Assembly: GCA_016098155.1 (NCBI GenBank)
Contig: JAAAJB010000103.1
Coordinates: 1,341 to 65,340, forward strand
Length of the DNA stretch: 64,000 bases
Direction: 5' to 3'
Source: Actinomortierella ambigua
Taxonomy: Eukaryota > Mortierellomycota > Mortierellomycetes > Mortierellales > Mortierellaceae
Shown here: piece by piece, positions 1-9,954 of the stretch
Numbering within the stretch: the stretch's first letter is position 1
How the letters are laid out: each line of letters begins with the position of its first letter
Made by a program: the position numbers and the translations under genes
Notes under the pieces: generated by a model
Told to the model about the DNA's origin: nothing
Database searches by the model: none
Seen by the model: the letters and a program-made list of their open reading frames with translations, nothing else

Positions 1-82
1 CTGTTTTCTCGTAAAGCTTGAGAAGTTGTGGCTCCAGCATCGATTTGCAAGCACACGTTTCAATGTCCGTGCTCGCATTCAT
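1..82 (-). CDS. Possible 5' end of a gene running off the left edge
   Basis: An ATG on the minus strand at 82 opens a frame with no stop down to position 1, about 27 residues, beginning MNASTDIETCACK. The fragment is too short to recognise. If real, it is divergent from the S41 peptidase gene and shares its promoter region. A chance open frame of this length is quite possible, so this is a weak call. Confidence 0.25.
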   Translation of the reverse strand, partial: MNASTDIETCACKSMLEPQLLKLYEKT

Positions 83-1175
83 GACCATAAAAACGGGTGA
101 GAAAGAGTGGTACATACTCTAATTCGATCAATCCAGTATAGAATAGTGCATCTTTCAACACCAGCGCGCCATCTACTGCCTGGTGTCACTCCTATGCGCC
201 ATACAAAAGGGTTTTCCTTCAGAAAAGAACGCCTCTCAAGATACTCGTTATCGTCTGTGGAAGTGTGCGAGTCCTTCAGGATGCAGAGTATAGCCTAGTC
301 ATCCTTCTTCGAGACCGAAAAGACGGTCATTGTTCCGTTCTTGGCAAAAGCCATTCATGACGCATCCTTGGCAGTAATCATGCTATAATTGTCTATCTCA
401 GCATACACTACCGCGCACAGTTACGTTGACATCTAATGGACGTGCCTGAAGGTGCTATTCCTGGCATGTTAACTTCACCCCTCGAGCTTCACTGCCCGTT
501 GTTGTCATGCCATGCTGTCCGCTTCGGAGAAATTATGATACCGTGGCGGTGCTCCAAGGAGAAAACATCGTTTTCGTCGGCATGGGATAAACTATGTGCA
601 ATCAACAACGACTAGAATTTAGCGTTGCAAAACGCCATGCCCGTTCCACACACCGTCGATGACGCCACAGCCTCCCCAATATATCATCCGAAATGAACGG
701 CGTGGGAGAGGCTAAACCATATTTACGTTAGAGCTGTCTGTATTCGGTTCTATGCGATGTAGGCGCCTTGCCTGTCTGCCGTTTGTTACAGGACTGTTCA
801 TCAATGTGCACTCTAAAAACCGTGGGGTAAGAGATTGAGAGCACGCGGAGCACTAAAATGAGTGTTTTTTCTTCAAGGGGTTCAGAGGAGAGAAAAAAAA
901 AATATCACAATGTCTTTGACCTGCATGCAAGGTCGGAGTGGGACTGTCAGAGATTGATGGGCGACGTTGACCAGCAGAATGGGTGTGATGAGGCGCGTTC
1001 CTTACGATCCCTACTGTTTGTCGAAGATTTACCGCTCACTAGTTTACACTTCAGCCCAAGGTCACCGGCGCACACACTCTCTCGGTCGTATTCTATTTAA
1101 ACGACCCCCTCCTCACCTCATCCTCTGCCTTCTTCAAGTTCCTCGATCTATCCCCTCCACCCTTCTACCAAAACA
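83..1175. other. Intergenic region upstream of the S41 peptidase
   Basis: About 1.1 kb without a convincing gene. Short open frames at 107-298 and 858-1179 lack conserved-looking content. The right end holds a TATA-like element and a CT-rich leader feeding the ATG at 1176. Confidence 0.6.
1094..1101 (+). promoter_or_regulatory. TATA-like element of the S41 peptidase gene
   Basis: TATTTAAA lies 75-82 bases upstream of the ATG at 1176 and is followed by a pyrimidine-rich stretch (1104-1170), the usual arrangement of a fungal core promoter. Assigned by position and motif only. Confidence 0.5.
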
Positions 1176-1817
1176 ATGACTTTGTTGACCAAGATTCTAG
1201 TTGTCTCGTCTGCACTAGCAGCTGTCGCATTTGCTCAAACTCTAGAGGTTCAGACATCCCCCGATCCATGCACGGTGCTGAACAAGGCCACAGGCGCCGG
1301 CAACATGACATACCAGCAAGTTGCCAACTGCTACAAGTCGATTGCTTTTAACCCCAAGGATGCCAAGGCAACCATCGACACGCTGACCAAGTTCTATGAC
1401 GACGTCTTCGTCTTCCGTGATCTGGCTATGACTCCCAATCTTCCATCACCGTTCACTCTCAAGCCTGTCGATCCATTGGCCGAACTTCGACGCATTGGGC
1501 GCAAGCACTACCGCCGAGACTTTGACTTCCATGGTGACCTTGCCTCGTTTGCCAACTCGTTCCAGGATGCTCATGTCAAATATGCTGGTAAGCGTTCCTC
1601 ACTTTTCGTTACACTGATGTTTTCAGAGTATATTGTGGGATAGTTTTATAATAACACAAACCCTGTAAAACCTTTATCAGCTGAATGCTACCATGGCTAC
1701 GCCTTTTTACAGCCCTTCTACCTCTACGCTCCTGTCGTTAATGGCCATCAGGTATACTCTACTGAAATTCTCATGGTTACATGAACATCAGCCAAGAGTG
1801 TTGACCGAATCAATTTA

Positions 1818-1857
<40 letters not shown>

Positions 1858-3344
1858 GTGTGTGTGTCTGTCTGCCTGTCCACTAGTCTATTCGCATCTA
1901 CAAAGACAAGACAAAATCTGGATTGGAGGACTGCGAGGTCTTGTCGATCAACGGACGCGCGGCACGTAGTGCACTCCAGTCTCATGCCGACACACACACT
2001 GGCTTCTCCAAGGATGCAGGTGTTCGGTTCAACTTTGCATTGGCAAGCCACACCTATTGGCCTGCAGCCAAGCTCTGGTTAGATACGCCCGGCATGTTTT
2101 CGATGCGCCCCTACCTTCCCGAGACGCCCCACATTGACTATGTGCTTCAGTGCAAGGATCGCAAGATCCATCGCCTCCGCAAAGAATGGGACATCCTCCC
2201 TCTCGTGGAACCGGACACGTTTACCGATCGCGCAACGTTTGTTTCCAACTTTTGTGCGCACTCCAAGCAGAAGAGCGAGAACAAGCCCCCCACGAATGAT
2301 ACCCAGCACAGACTATCGTCGCCCAAGGCCATGGCCAAGGCTACCGTGATGACCGATTTGGTGGCGGCGCTCTACCTCCGTGAACACGGTCAAATGCCCG
2401 ACCCGTCCTTGAAGGATTTCCCGGATGCGAAGCAGTGGGCAGGCAACAACACGGCGGCGTATCAGCTCCGGTCGATGCCTCACGTGGGCGTGTTGGTCGT
2501 GCCGACGATGGAACAGGATTCAAAGACGGAGATCCCGGCCATCCAGGGCTACCTGCAGCAGCTGGCCAAGAATGGGGTGACGCACATCATCTTGGACATG
2601 ACAGGCAACTTTGGCGGCGAGGAACACTTTGCATCGTTGCTGCCGACCGTCTTCTTCAAGACGACCAACAAGGCGACACACTCGCACAAGCACCGGTACC
2701 GTGTCACACCTGCGATGCAGAAGCTCGCCGAGACCAACCTCCAGAACGGCATGCCATTCACGGACTGGGACCCCAGAGCGCTGGCGGACCTGCAGTTTAG
2801 GCTTTACAAGACGTCGAGTCCCTTTGCGAAGGACTCGGTCCACCTGACCTTCAATGGCCGCGCAGCGACCTACTCTCAGTGGGTGTACCTCGACTATGAC
2901 TTCAACATTGTGGACCAGTCGATTACGTACCCTTGGTCGAACGACCCTTCAAAGATCATCATCCTCACGGACGGTCAGTGCGGTTCCGCCTGCGGCATGA
3001 CCAGCGACCACTTTGTACACACGCACGGTGTCCGGGCCGTCGGTGTTGGTGGTCACCAGCACCGAGCTCTCTCCATGTTCTCCTTCGCTGGCGCATCCGT
3101 CGTCACCGTGGACGAGTATATCGATGCGTTTAAGAGCCTTGGCCTTGAGGCCCCCATCCAGTATCTACCCTATGCGAACAGTGTCAGCATCGGCTTCCGC
3201 TACATTGTCTCTGGAAATGACACACAGCCACTCGAGTACAACCCTAAGCGCTACCCGGCAGCTTTGCGCCTTGACTACAACACAGACATTGCTCGTCGCC
3301 ATGACAAGCTCTGGGCTGCAGTCGCCAAGACTGCCTGGAAGTGA
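1176..3344 (+). CDS. Secreted peptidase S41 (tail-specific protease-like) family protein
   Basis: Three exons: 1176-1587, 1681-1751 and 1887-3344, joined in phase, giving 646 residues. Residues 1-20 form a clear signal peptide with an AFAQT-type cleavage site, so the product is probably secreted or cell-wall associated. The N-terminal half has spaced cysteines and a segment reading AECYHGYAFLQPF across the first splice. The C-terminal third carries an S41-like core: an IILDMTGNFGG strand, then ILTDGQCGSACGMTSDHF, where the serine of GSAC sits where S41 peptidases have their nucleophile. Family knowledge: fungal S41-like proteins are serine proteases with a Ser-Lys dyad. I did not locate the lysine with confidence, so activity is inferred. 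Intron 2 contains a long CT repeat. The neighbouring ribosomal gene is on the same strand but unrelated. Confidence 0.85.
1822..1853 (+). repeat. (CT)n microsatellite in intron 2 of the S41 gene
   Basis: An unbroken CT run followed by a short GT-rich stretch. It lies inside the second intron, just before the acceptor AG at 1885-1886, and may serve as an extended polypyrimidine tract. Confidence 0.9.
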
Positions 3345-4133
3345 AAAAAAATGCACATCTAAAAAAAGGGGAAGGGGGCTGTAAAAACCACTGTATGAAC
3401 GACAATGTGGTTGGCACAACACAACAAAAGCTACAGACATGGTTACTTTAGAATACTATAGACAAAAAATCAGCCTAATATACTTTTCCCGCCCGTTCAC
3501 ACCAAAGGTAAACAGAGCATCCCAGAAAAGAACAAAAAAAGAAACACGTCCAAATGTCGGTGTCATATTTCGGCGAGGGCCGAAAGACTTTGGAGCCAAT
3601 TCCACGAAGAACTAAGACGGATATGATCAAAGGGACACTCCAAAAGGAATGCACGGCAGGGACTGTCGACCAAACTGTTAGGACATACTTGGTGGCCAGG
3701 AGTCCAAACCTTTTTTCAAAAAAAAAAAAAAAAAAAAAATCGACATCCCTTGCTCACAAAGCGCGCCACAATCGAGGGAAGATGGCGCAAGGGGAGGAGC
3801 TCAGATCAACACTACCGTGAGTCTGGTTTGCCTGCTGGGATAGGCAACTTTGTAGTGTAGAGCATTGTTGTCAGAGCCGTATATGTATTTTAAGGTCAGG
3901 TAGGAAAAGAGAGAGAGAAGGATGGCATGCGACTCTATCAAATACTGTTACGTCTACAAAAAAAATTTTTTTTCACACCCAGCTGTGCCCTGGGCTGGGG
4001 GGGGGGGACCGGACGAGGTTTTTATTCTTGCGAGGGGCGGGGCATGTTTGCACTCCCTCTCTTTGCAAGTCGTTTTCTCTGCCAGGACGATTCTGTTTGA
4101 TTATACATAATCTAGCAAGGAAAGACAAGCACC
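3345..4133. other. Intergenic region with the eS31 promoter
   Basis: It starts with the S41 3' end and includes an A-run at 3719-3739, a G-run at 3999-4008 and a GGGGCGGGG box near 4034. A CT-rich leader precedes the ATG at 4134. The open frame at 3554-3820 is lysine-rich only because it crosses the A-run. No gene is seen here. Confidence 0.6.
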
Positions 4134-4773
4134 ATGCAGATTTTCATCAACGCCCCCGCCGGTACCCTGGCCTACACTGTCCAGGCCGGTGACAACATCA
4201 ACAATGTCAAGGCTATGATCCAGGAGCGCGAGGGTATGTTAACTCATCTATTCAGGAATTCAATCATTCAGCCAACAATGGAACTCTTGCCAATGCGGAT
4301 CATCCCAGCAATGAGGCGGATTCAATCATCATTATGCCCTGATCCATGATGGCGACACGACGAACAATGAGATTAATCCATCTCTCATCCTGGTTGATTC
4401 ATCGTCACTTTTCATCACAGGTATCGCTGCTGCTGCCCAGCGCCTCTCGTTCGCCGGTAAGGCCGTCGAGTTCCTGGCCGAGATCCCCGCCCAGGCCACT
4501 CTGGACCTGAACGTCGACCTGCTCGGTGGTGGTAAGAAGCGCAAAAAGAAGACCTACACCACCCCCAAGAAGATCAAGCACAAGAAGAAGAAGGTCAAAC
4601 TGGCCGTCCTCAAGTTCTACCAGGTTGACGGCAACGGCAAGATCACCCGTCTCCGTCGTGAGTGCCCCTCGGCCACCTGCGGTGCTGGTGTCTTCATGGC
4701 CTGGCACCGTGACCGCCAGTACTGCGGTCGCTGCCAGCTGACCTTCGTCTTCCAGAAGGATGCTGCCAAGTAA
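4134..4773 (+). CDS. RPS31: Ubiquitin-like/40S ribosomal protein eS31 (S27a) fusion
   Basis: Two exons, 4134-4233 and 4421-4773, give 150 residues. Residues 71-150 are a standard eS31: a lysine-rich linker (KKRKKK), a basic stretch, then the zinc-binding CPSATCGAG...YCGRC motif. This is a 40S subunit protein that is normally made as a ubiquitin fusion and cleaved after GlyGly. The N-terminal 70 residues begin MQIF, contain [11 protein letters not shown] and QRLSFAGK, and end LLGG, so a ubiquitin fold and a processing site are retained. However, the domain is about six residues shorter than ubiquitin and has diverged widely: lysines remain only at the K27- and K48-like positions, and the Ile44 position is serine. 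It cannot be an ordinary ubiquitin source. An AATAAA follows the stop. The ribosomal assignment is very secure. Confidence 0.95.
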
Positions 4774-5083
4774 ATTTCAGTTTTGTCTTCCGCTTCTAAC
4801 TGATTTTTACATGACATTTTAATAAACGACTGCCTTGCGTTTCGTACGTTTGGTATGTCTTTTGTTTGATGAAACTTTTTGAGCTTCCCTTTCTGACCAC
4901 TCTCGTATTACACTGACTTGAGTGGAGATTCTTTTTCAGGCGGGATAAATGTTATGGGTCAATTTGTATTTTTCAACGATCCGCCGATAAGATGTGTGTG
5001 CAGACCATGCACGAGGAAAAAGATGGGGGGCAATAAAATAAAAACATAGGGAAGAGCAGGATCTACATAAGAGGGCACTACTA
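4774..5083. other. Convergent 3' region
   Basis: A 310-base gap between the 3' ends of RPS31 (+) and the glutamine-rich gene (-). Only AT-rich 3' flanking sequence and the AATAAA at 4821 are seen. Confidence 0.6.
4821..4826 (+). terminator. Polyadenylation signal of RPS31
   Basis: AATAAA, 48 bases after the stop codon, in an AT-rich 3' region. Confidence 0.6.
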
Positions 5084-7701
5084 CTACATATCAAATACCA
5101 TCATGGAGCCACGAATCCGGTAGACAGCAAGGCGCTGAACAAACCCAACGAGCTTGTTACCGAGACTTGCATTCGTCTGCGACGTTGATCCAGCGGCTGC
5201 TGCGGCGAGTCCATCGGCAAGTGCAGAGGGCGACACATCGTTCTCCTTGGCCTCGGACGACGACGACGACGACGACGATGCTACTAAAGAGGATGTTGAT
5301 GTCATGACAGGGTCGATCGATGTAGCAGTCGAAGGCTGCGCCTTATCTGTTACCAGAACCAACTGCTCTTCGGATGGCGGCCGCTGATGCCGATGAAGCA
5401 TAGAGGCTGCCTTTGTCTCGGCCTCTGTTAGGTTGGGCAGTGACACAGCACGACGATCTCGACCAAGGAATCGGAACCGCGACTGTTCCCTGCGCAAGAC
5501 TGGCCGTTTGAGAAGCCTAGACCTGGGACCCTTTGGAAGGAGGGCCACCTCGTCTGTGTCATCGGTGACGGCAAGGTAGTCGTTGTCTCGATCACCGCCG
5601 TGTTGTTCATCTAAGAGATCGCTGTCTTCAGATGCCTGCTGGCTAGGAAAGTGGAGCGCAAAGGCATCGTCAAGATCGTGGTCGTCTAGCGACAGAGGCG
5701 GAAGCTCAAACTCGCTAAAACTCTGGGTCCTGGAAATAAACACCGAATGGCGTCGCTGATGGTGATCTCGGAACGGGGGTTGGTCGAAAAAGGCGTCGGA
5801 ACATTCCATCTCGTCGTCACTGTTCAGCTCGCTAAACTGGCACAGGCTCTGGGCAAACAAAAGGTCAGAGTCACTGTGGTTCGGCGTACGGGCAGAGATT
5901 TGAAGGGTGTTACCGGTACCACCTAGGTCATCGTCAAGACACATGTCAGACACCATCGAGGAGATGGACACAGACGATACAAGGTGGTTTCGATCGAGAA
6001 CTACTGGGTTGGTCGATGCCAGATCAAGGTCTTGGTCATGTACAAAGGCCGCATCCTCGACATAGTCAACAGTCTGATCGTCGTCTCCAGCGTCACAAGT
6101 CGGCGCAGGCAGGAAGTTACGATGCAGACTATTGGGATCCACCCACATTGGCCTCACACGGACAATCTCGTTGACGATCTTGCTCTGCAAGACCTGTGAT
6201 TCTTTCGCTGCACTCCAGTAGTGGATCCAGCCCAAGCTCTGGAGGCAGCTATCCATGTACCTCTGAACCACAAAAACATCAAACAGGGACCAAAAATGTC
6301 ATATTAGTAACTATCATTCTCATTACTGCTCTTTTGCGCCAAGGTGGTTTCTCTCTCTCTCTCTCTCTCTCTTTTTCCCTTTTTTCATGATCGGTTTACC
6401 TGGGGCTGGGAGGAATCAAAAGAATTGATGTATCGGATCTCAATCATAGGGAACAACGCCTCCATTGTGTCAAAGACCTGCTGGTACTGGGTCTGCTCGT
6501 CCTGCGAGCCGACAAACACATAGCCAACAATGGGTTCAATCTTATGGGCCACCCTCTGTTGCTGGTCGTGCAACCTCTGCTGCTGTTGCTGCTGTTGCAG
6601 TTGTTGTTGCTGCTGCTGCTGTTGTTGTTGTTGCTGCTGTGGCGGACCCTGAGGGCCACTGCCGACTAAACCACCTTCCTCGTCGCTTGGTTGCCGAATC
6701 AACGGTTGCTGTTCATGCTGTTCTTCCTTTCGGGGCAATTTGGAATAGGACAATCGTAGCCCTGCGTTGTGGTGGTGGTGCTGGAAAGCATGCTGACTGT
6801 GGTGCTGAAGCTGTCCTGTCGACGCTAAATGCCCACCGTCACCATAAATGGCGTCAATCTTGACAAAATTGACCCAGCTCGAAAAGCGAGAGGCTGCTGT
6901 CTCGACATAGTCAATACTTGCCTTGCTCGTCGGCGCCGGGTAGAGGTGGACAACGGGCATGTCCCACCACAGTGCTGTTTGGGTCAGCCACTCCACATGA
7001 CGCTCAAAGGTGAGTTCATCGTGGGAGTCGATATGGTGAGTGATGGTAATGGAGGGAACAGGAGGCGGCGAGGGTGTTGTTGGCGAGTCCTCGCCATTCG
7101 CCCCCAGACCGTCGATGGTGGTGGCAAGAGGGTCCACAAGAGGGCGCGGACCAACGAGACCAGAACCTTTCAATCTAGACTGATCCTTCTTTAGGGTGCT
7201 CGATGTGCGACGAAGTCGCTTCATGGCGCCAGTAACACGGTTTCGTGAGCGTTGCTGTGGTTGCTGCTGCTGCTGCTGCTGCTCCTGCTGCTCCTGCTGC
7301 GCGCCTGCTAGGTCTTTGTGATCTCGCAGTGCGCTGTCGCCCACGAGGGACTGTTCGGGTTGCTGTTGCTTCTGTTGGTAGACATCTGCTGATGTCTTGG
7401 AGACCAACCGCTGGCTATCTTGGGAATTGGTGTTCTTTAGGTCCCGGCGCTTGTCAGAATTTTCTGGCTGAGGCGGTAGAGGTCTACCATAGCCATGAAG
7501 CCGATTATCGCTCTGTTGCAATTGCTGTAGCTGTGACAAGTCCTGACAAGCTCCTGAGAATGAATGGCTTTGGAGAAGGTCGAGGTCGAGGAACTCGCGA
7601 AGATCTTGGTTTTCATACAGATCAGCGGCGCTAAAGAGCGGACGGTCAAGACGGTAAGGGTTGCGAAGCTGGAACGCCGACGAATGATGTTGTTTGATCA
7701 T
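5084..7701 (-). CDS. Unrecognised glutamine-rich protein, 826 residues
   Basis: Two exons on the minus strand, 7701-6400 and 6262-5084, joined in phase 0 (CAG|GTAAAC donor). The ATG at 7701 (MIKQHHSSAF) is the first in the frame. I do not recognise the family. Two stretches look folded. Residues about 215-290 include THHIDSHDEL and ALWWDMPVVHLYPAP. Residues about 380-490 include PIVGYVFVGSQDE, then LFPMIEIRYINSF spliced to RYMDSCLQSLGWIHYW and a VNEIVRVRPMWVDP segment. The alternating hydrophobic strands suggest an alpha/beta fold with a ligand or phosphate role, but no catalytic motif is evident. The rest is disordered: polyQ around residues 355-375, acidic and Ser-rich C-terminal half, and a final hydrophobic-basic helix. 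It is divergent from OPA3. Function unknown. Confidence 0.8.
6351..6372. repeat. (CT)n run in the intron of the glutamine-rich gene
   Basis: A simple dinucleotide run inside the intron 6263-6399. On the coding (minus) strand it reads (GA)n. Confidence 0.85.
6576..6641 (-). repeat. polyQ-coding CAG/CAA tract
   Basis: Mixed CAG/CAA codons on the minus strand encode about twenty glutamines broken by a leucine. Mixing of the two codons argues for selection on the peptide rather than pure slippage. Confidence 0.85.
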
Positions 7702-8528
7702 CCTTGGAAAGGGCAGTCGTTGCACAGACTGCTAGTGGGGGGTGAGCGAGAGATGAGAGGGGTGAGCGAGAGATGAGAGAGGGAGAGAGGGTCAGAGAGA
7801 GAGAGAGAGAGGGAGGGAGAGAGAAGGACAGGTTGGACAGGTGGAGACCAGGGGATGAGGACGAAAGGTGTAAAGTTGAAGGGCGAAAGCGAAGAGGTTA
7901 CTCTGGAGACACTCGCATGTGGATAGTGAATGGGTTTGGGCGTTCTACAAGTGATAGCTTGGCAGACAAGAAGAAGCAAAATGAAGAAATATGGGTCAGA
8001 GGAAAAGAAAAGGGAAACAACAGCAGGGACTAGGATCGATAGCTTGACGAGTGTTACAGTCGATCCCGTAACTAGCCGATATCCATTTGGCCCACTTGTA
8101 GCGCGGATCGCGACGATTCAGGATCCTGTTCGTGCTCACGAAAAACGCGTCAATTTTTCCATTTCGGGAACAAGAAGGCCCTCCCAAGCCCCTACTGCAG
8201 CAGGTGAGGGAGAGTGGGGGCTGTTCCTGGACCCTCCCTCGGAACGCACTTCGAAAAGCTCCATTTCCCACATCACTTCTCCACAACTTGCTCAACAGGA
8301 ATCCCAGCCCACCCTCCGTCTTCTCCTCAAAGCAAGAGCTGCCAAGGACATTGTCTGTCAGGAGCGCACATTCTCTTCTAGGACCCCGATCCACCACCAA
8401 TTGCCAGCTCTGGGATTTCGACAGAACCCAACTACTGTAGGGGCACTTAGCATCAGCCTGTTGACCGAAGGCAACCATCACATTAGCTTACAGCTCATTG
8501 CAACACCAAAGCAGAGTGTCCTGTAAGC
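7702..8528. other. Divergent promoter region between the glutamine-rich gene and OPA3
   Basis: It starts with a purine-rich (+) stretch at 7738-7830, which is a pyrimidine-rich leader for the minus-strand gene. The rest is mixed sequence leading to OPA3. Open frames at 7930-8526 (+) and 7996-8481 (-) overlap each other and show no conserved pattern. Confidence 0.6.
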
Positions 8529-9954
8529 ATGTCTGCCCTCAAACTTGGATTCCTCCTGATCCGCACGATCGCCAAGCCGATCGCCAACTCCATCAAGTCT
8601 TATAGCAAGACTCATCCAAAGTAAGTCAGCCACACACCCCTTGGCCAAGACTTGGCTAGCTAAGGAGGAGCGTGTAGGCTTGGACGGTTGGATTTTTTTT
8701 TTTTTTTTTTTTTTTTGCAATTGCTGCTAAGCGACCAAAGTCTGATCCCAACTTGATCCGCATATGATATAGATTCCGAGAGGCGTGCATTGGTGTTGCT
8801 CAGGTACGACGCCGGGCTGGAACTTGCGGTTCGTTACTTCAAGTGGGAAGAAGCCACTAACTCGAGCCACTCTGTCATTTGGCTTGCCTTTACAGTTCTC
8901 TCACAAAACCGAGATGCAGCTCAAGATGAAGTTTCTCGGATACAAGGTCGAGGCTATCCGTCCGTTGAACGACGCTCGGTAATGACCAATCTTCTGTTGA
9001 TAAAAAAAGATGCGTACAAGTTTTTATCGCGCCTCGTTCGTGTGAGTCTTACCAGACTCGAGAGCTCATTGATTTTTTTTTTTTCGTTTCTAGTGCTGTT
9101 GAGATGGGTGCCAACTTCTTAGGCGAGGCCATCATTTTCGGTGTTGCAGGTTCATTAATTTTCGTAGAACAAGCAAGGTGCGTGGCAAGATGTTGTATAG
9201 ATAAATGGTTATTGTGTTTGTTCTCTTCATACCGTGCTGATAGTCTCTCTGTTTTGCACCCAATAGGTCACGAAGGAACGCAAAGGATCGGCGGAACTAT
9301 GTCGACGACACCCTAGACAGTTTGCTCATGATTACAGAAGAGCTTCGCGAAGAAGTCAAGGAGATCTCACAGTCATCGGAGCAAAAGATCGCTCTACTTC
9401 AGCAAGAGAACGTGCAGCTGCGACGAACGTTGAACGAGATTCTCGATGTCAGCCTGCGGTTACGGAGCCACACGCAGTATTCGGGGCAGGAAGTTGGCCT
9501 TGGCAATACAACAGGAGGGTTTTTCCTTGAGATACAAGGCCCATCGAAGGATGAGGAGAGCGCCTTCACGCCGTCATCAGCTCAGCAACAAGCACCTCAG
9601 CCGTCACCACCACCGCCACAACCCGAGCCCTCTCCATCTCAACAGCCATCAACAAAATCCCCTAGCAGATTCGAGGACTATCACCATGACATTTCCGAAT
9701 CCTTTAAACACCATCGTGACGCCTACGAGCGCCCAAGCGACCAAGACTACATTGTGGTCAACTTTTCTTCACAAGACCAGCACGATGACCACCACCACAA
9801 TAACAGCCATCACCAGCAGTCATTAGAAAAGAAGGCCAGTGTGTTTTCCCTGCCTTCGTCCTGGTCGTTCCCATCTCTCTCCCGCTCGGATTCTTCATCG
9901 TCTGCATCCGACGCGTCTTCATCGTCTACGGGATCAGGTTCTTCGAGAAATTGA
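8529..9954 (+). CDS. OPA3: OPA3-like mitochondrial membrane protein
   Basis: Five exons in phase: 8529-8620, 8773-8803 (31 bases), 8896-8978, 9094-9177 and 9267-9954; 325 residues. The N-terminal 140 residues follow the OPA3 family closely: KLGFLLIRTIAKPIANSIK at the start, FREACIGVAQ, then KMKFLGYKVEAIRPLNDA, and the hallmark EMGANFLGEAIIFGVAG hydrophobic segment. A heptad-like region (LREEVKEISQSSEQKIALLQQEN) predicts a coiled coil. OPA3 proteins are membrane proteins of mitochondria linked to organelle shape and, in humans, to optic atrophy. The family is usually about 180 residues; here roughly 150 extra disordered residues rich in Pro, Gln, His and Ser follow. The small in-frame exon 2 and the phase match at every joint support the model. 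Confidence 0.9.

Noticed and set aside
7930..8526. 198-codon plus-strand frame ending just before the OPA3 ATG
   Set aside because: It overlaps an antisense frame, has no recognisable pattern, and fits better as the OPA3 promoter and leader.
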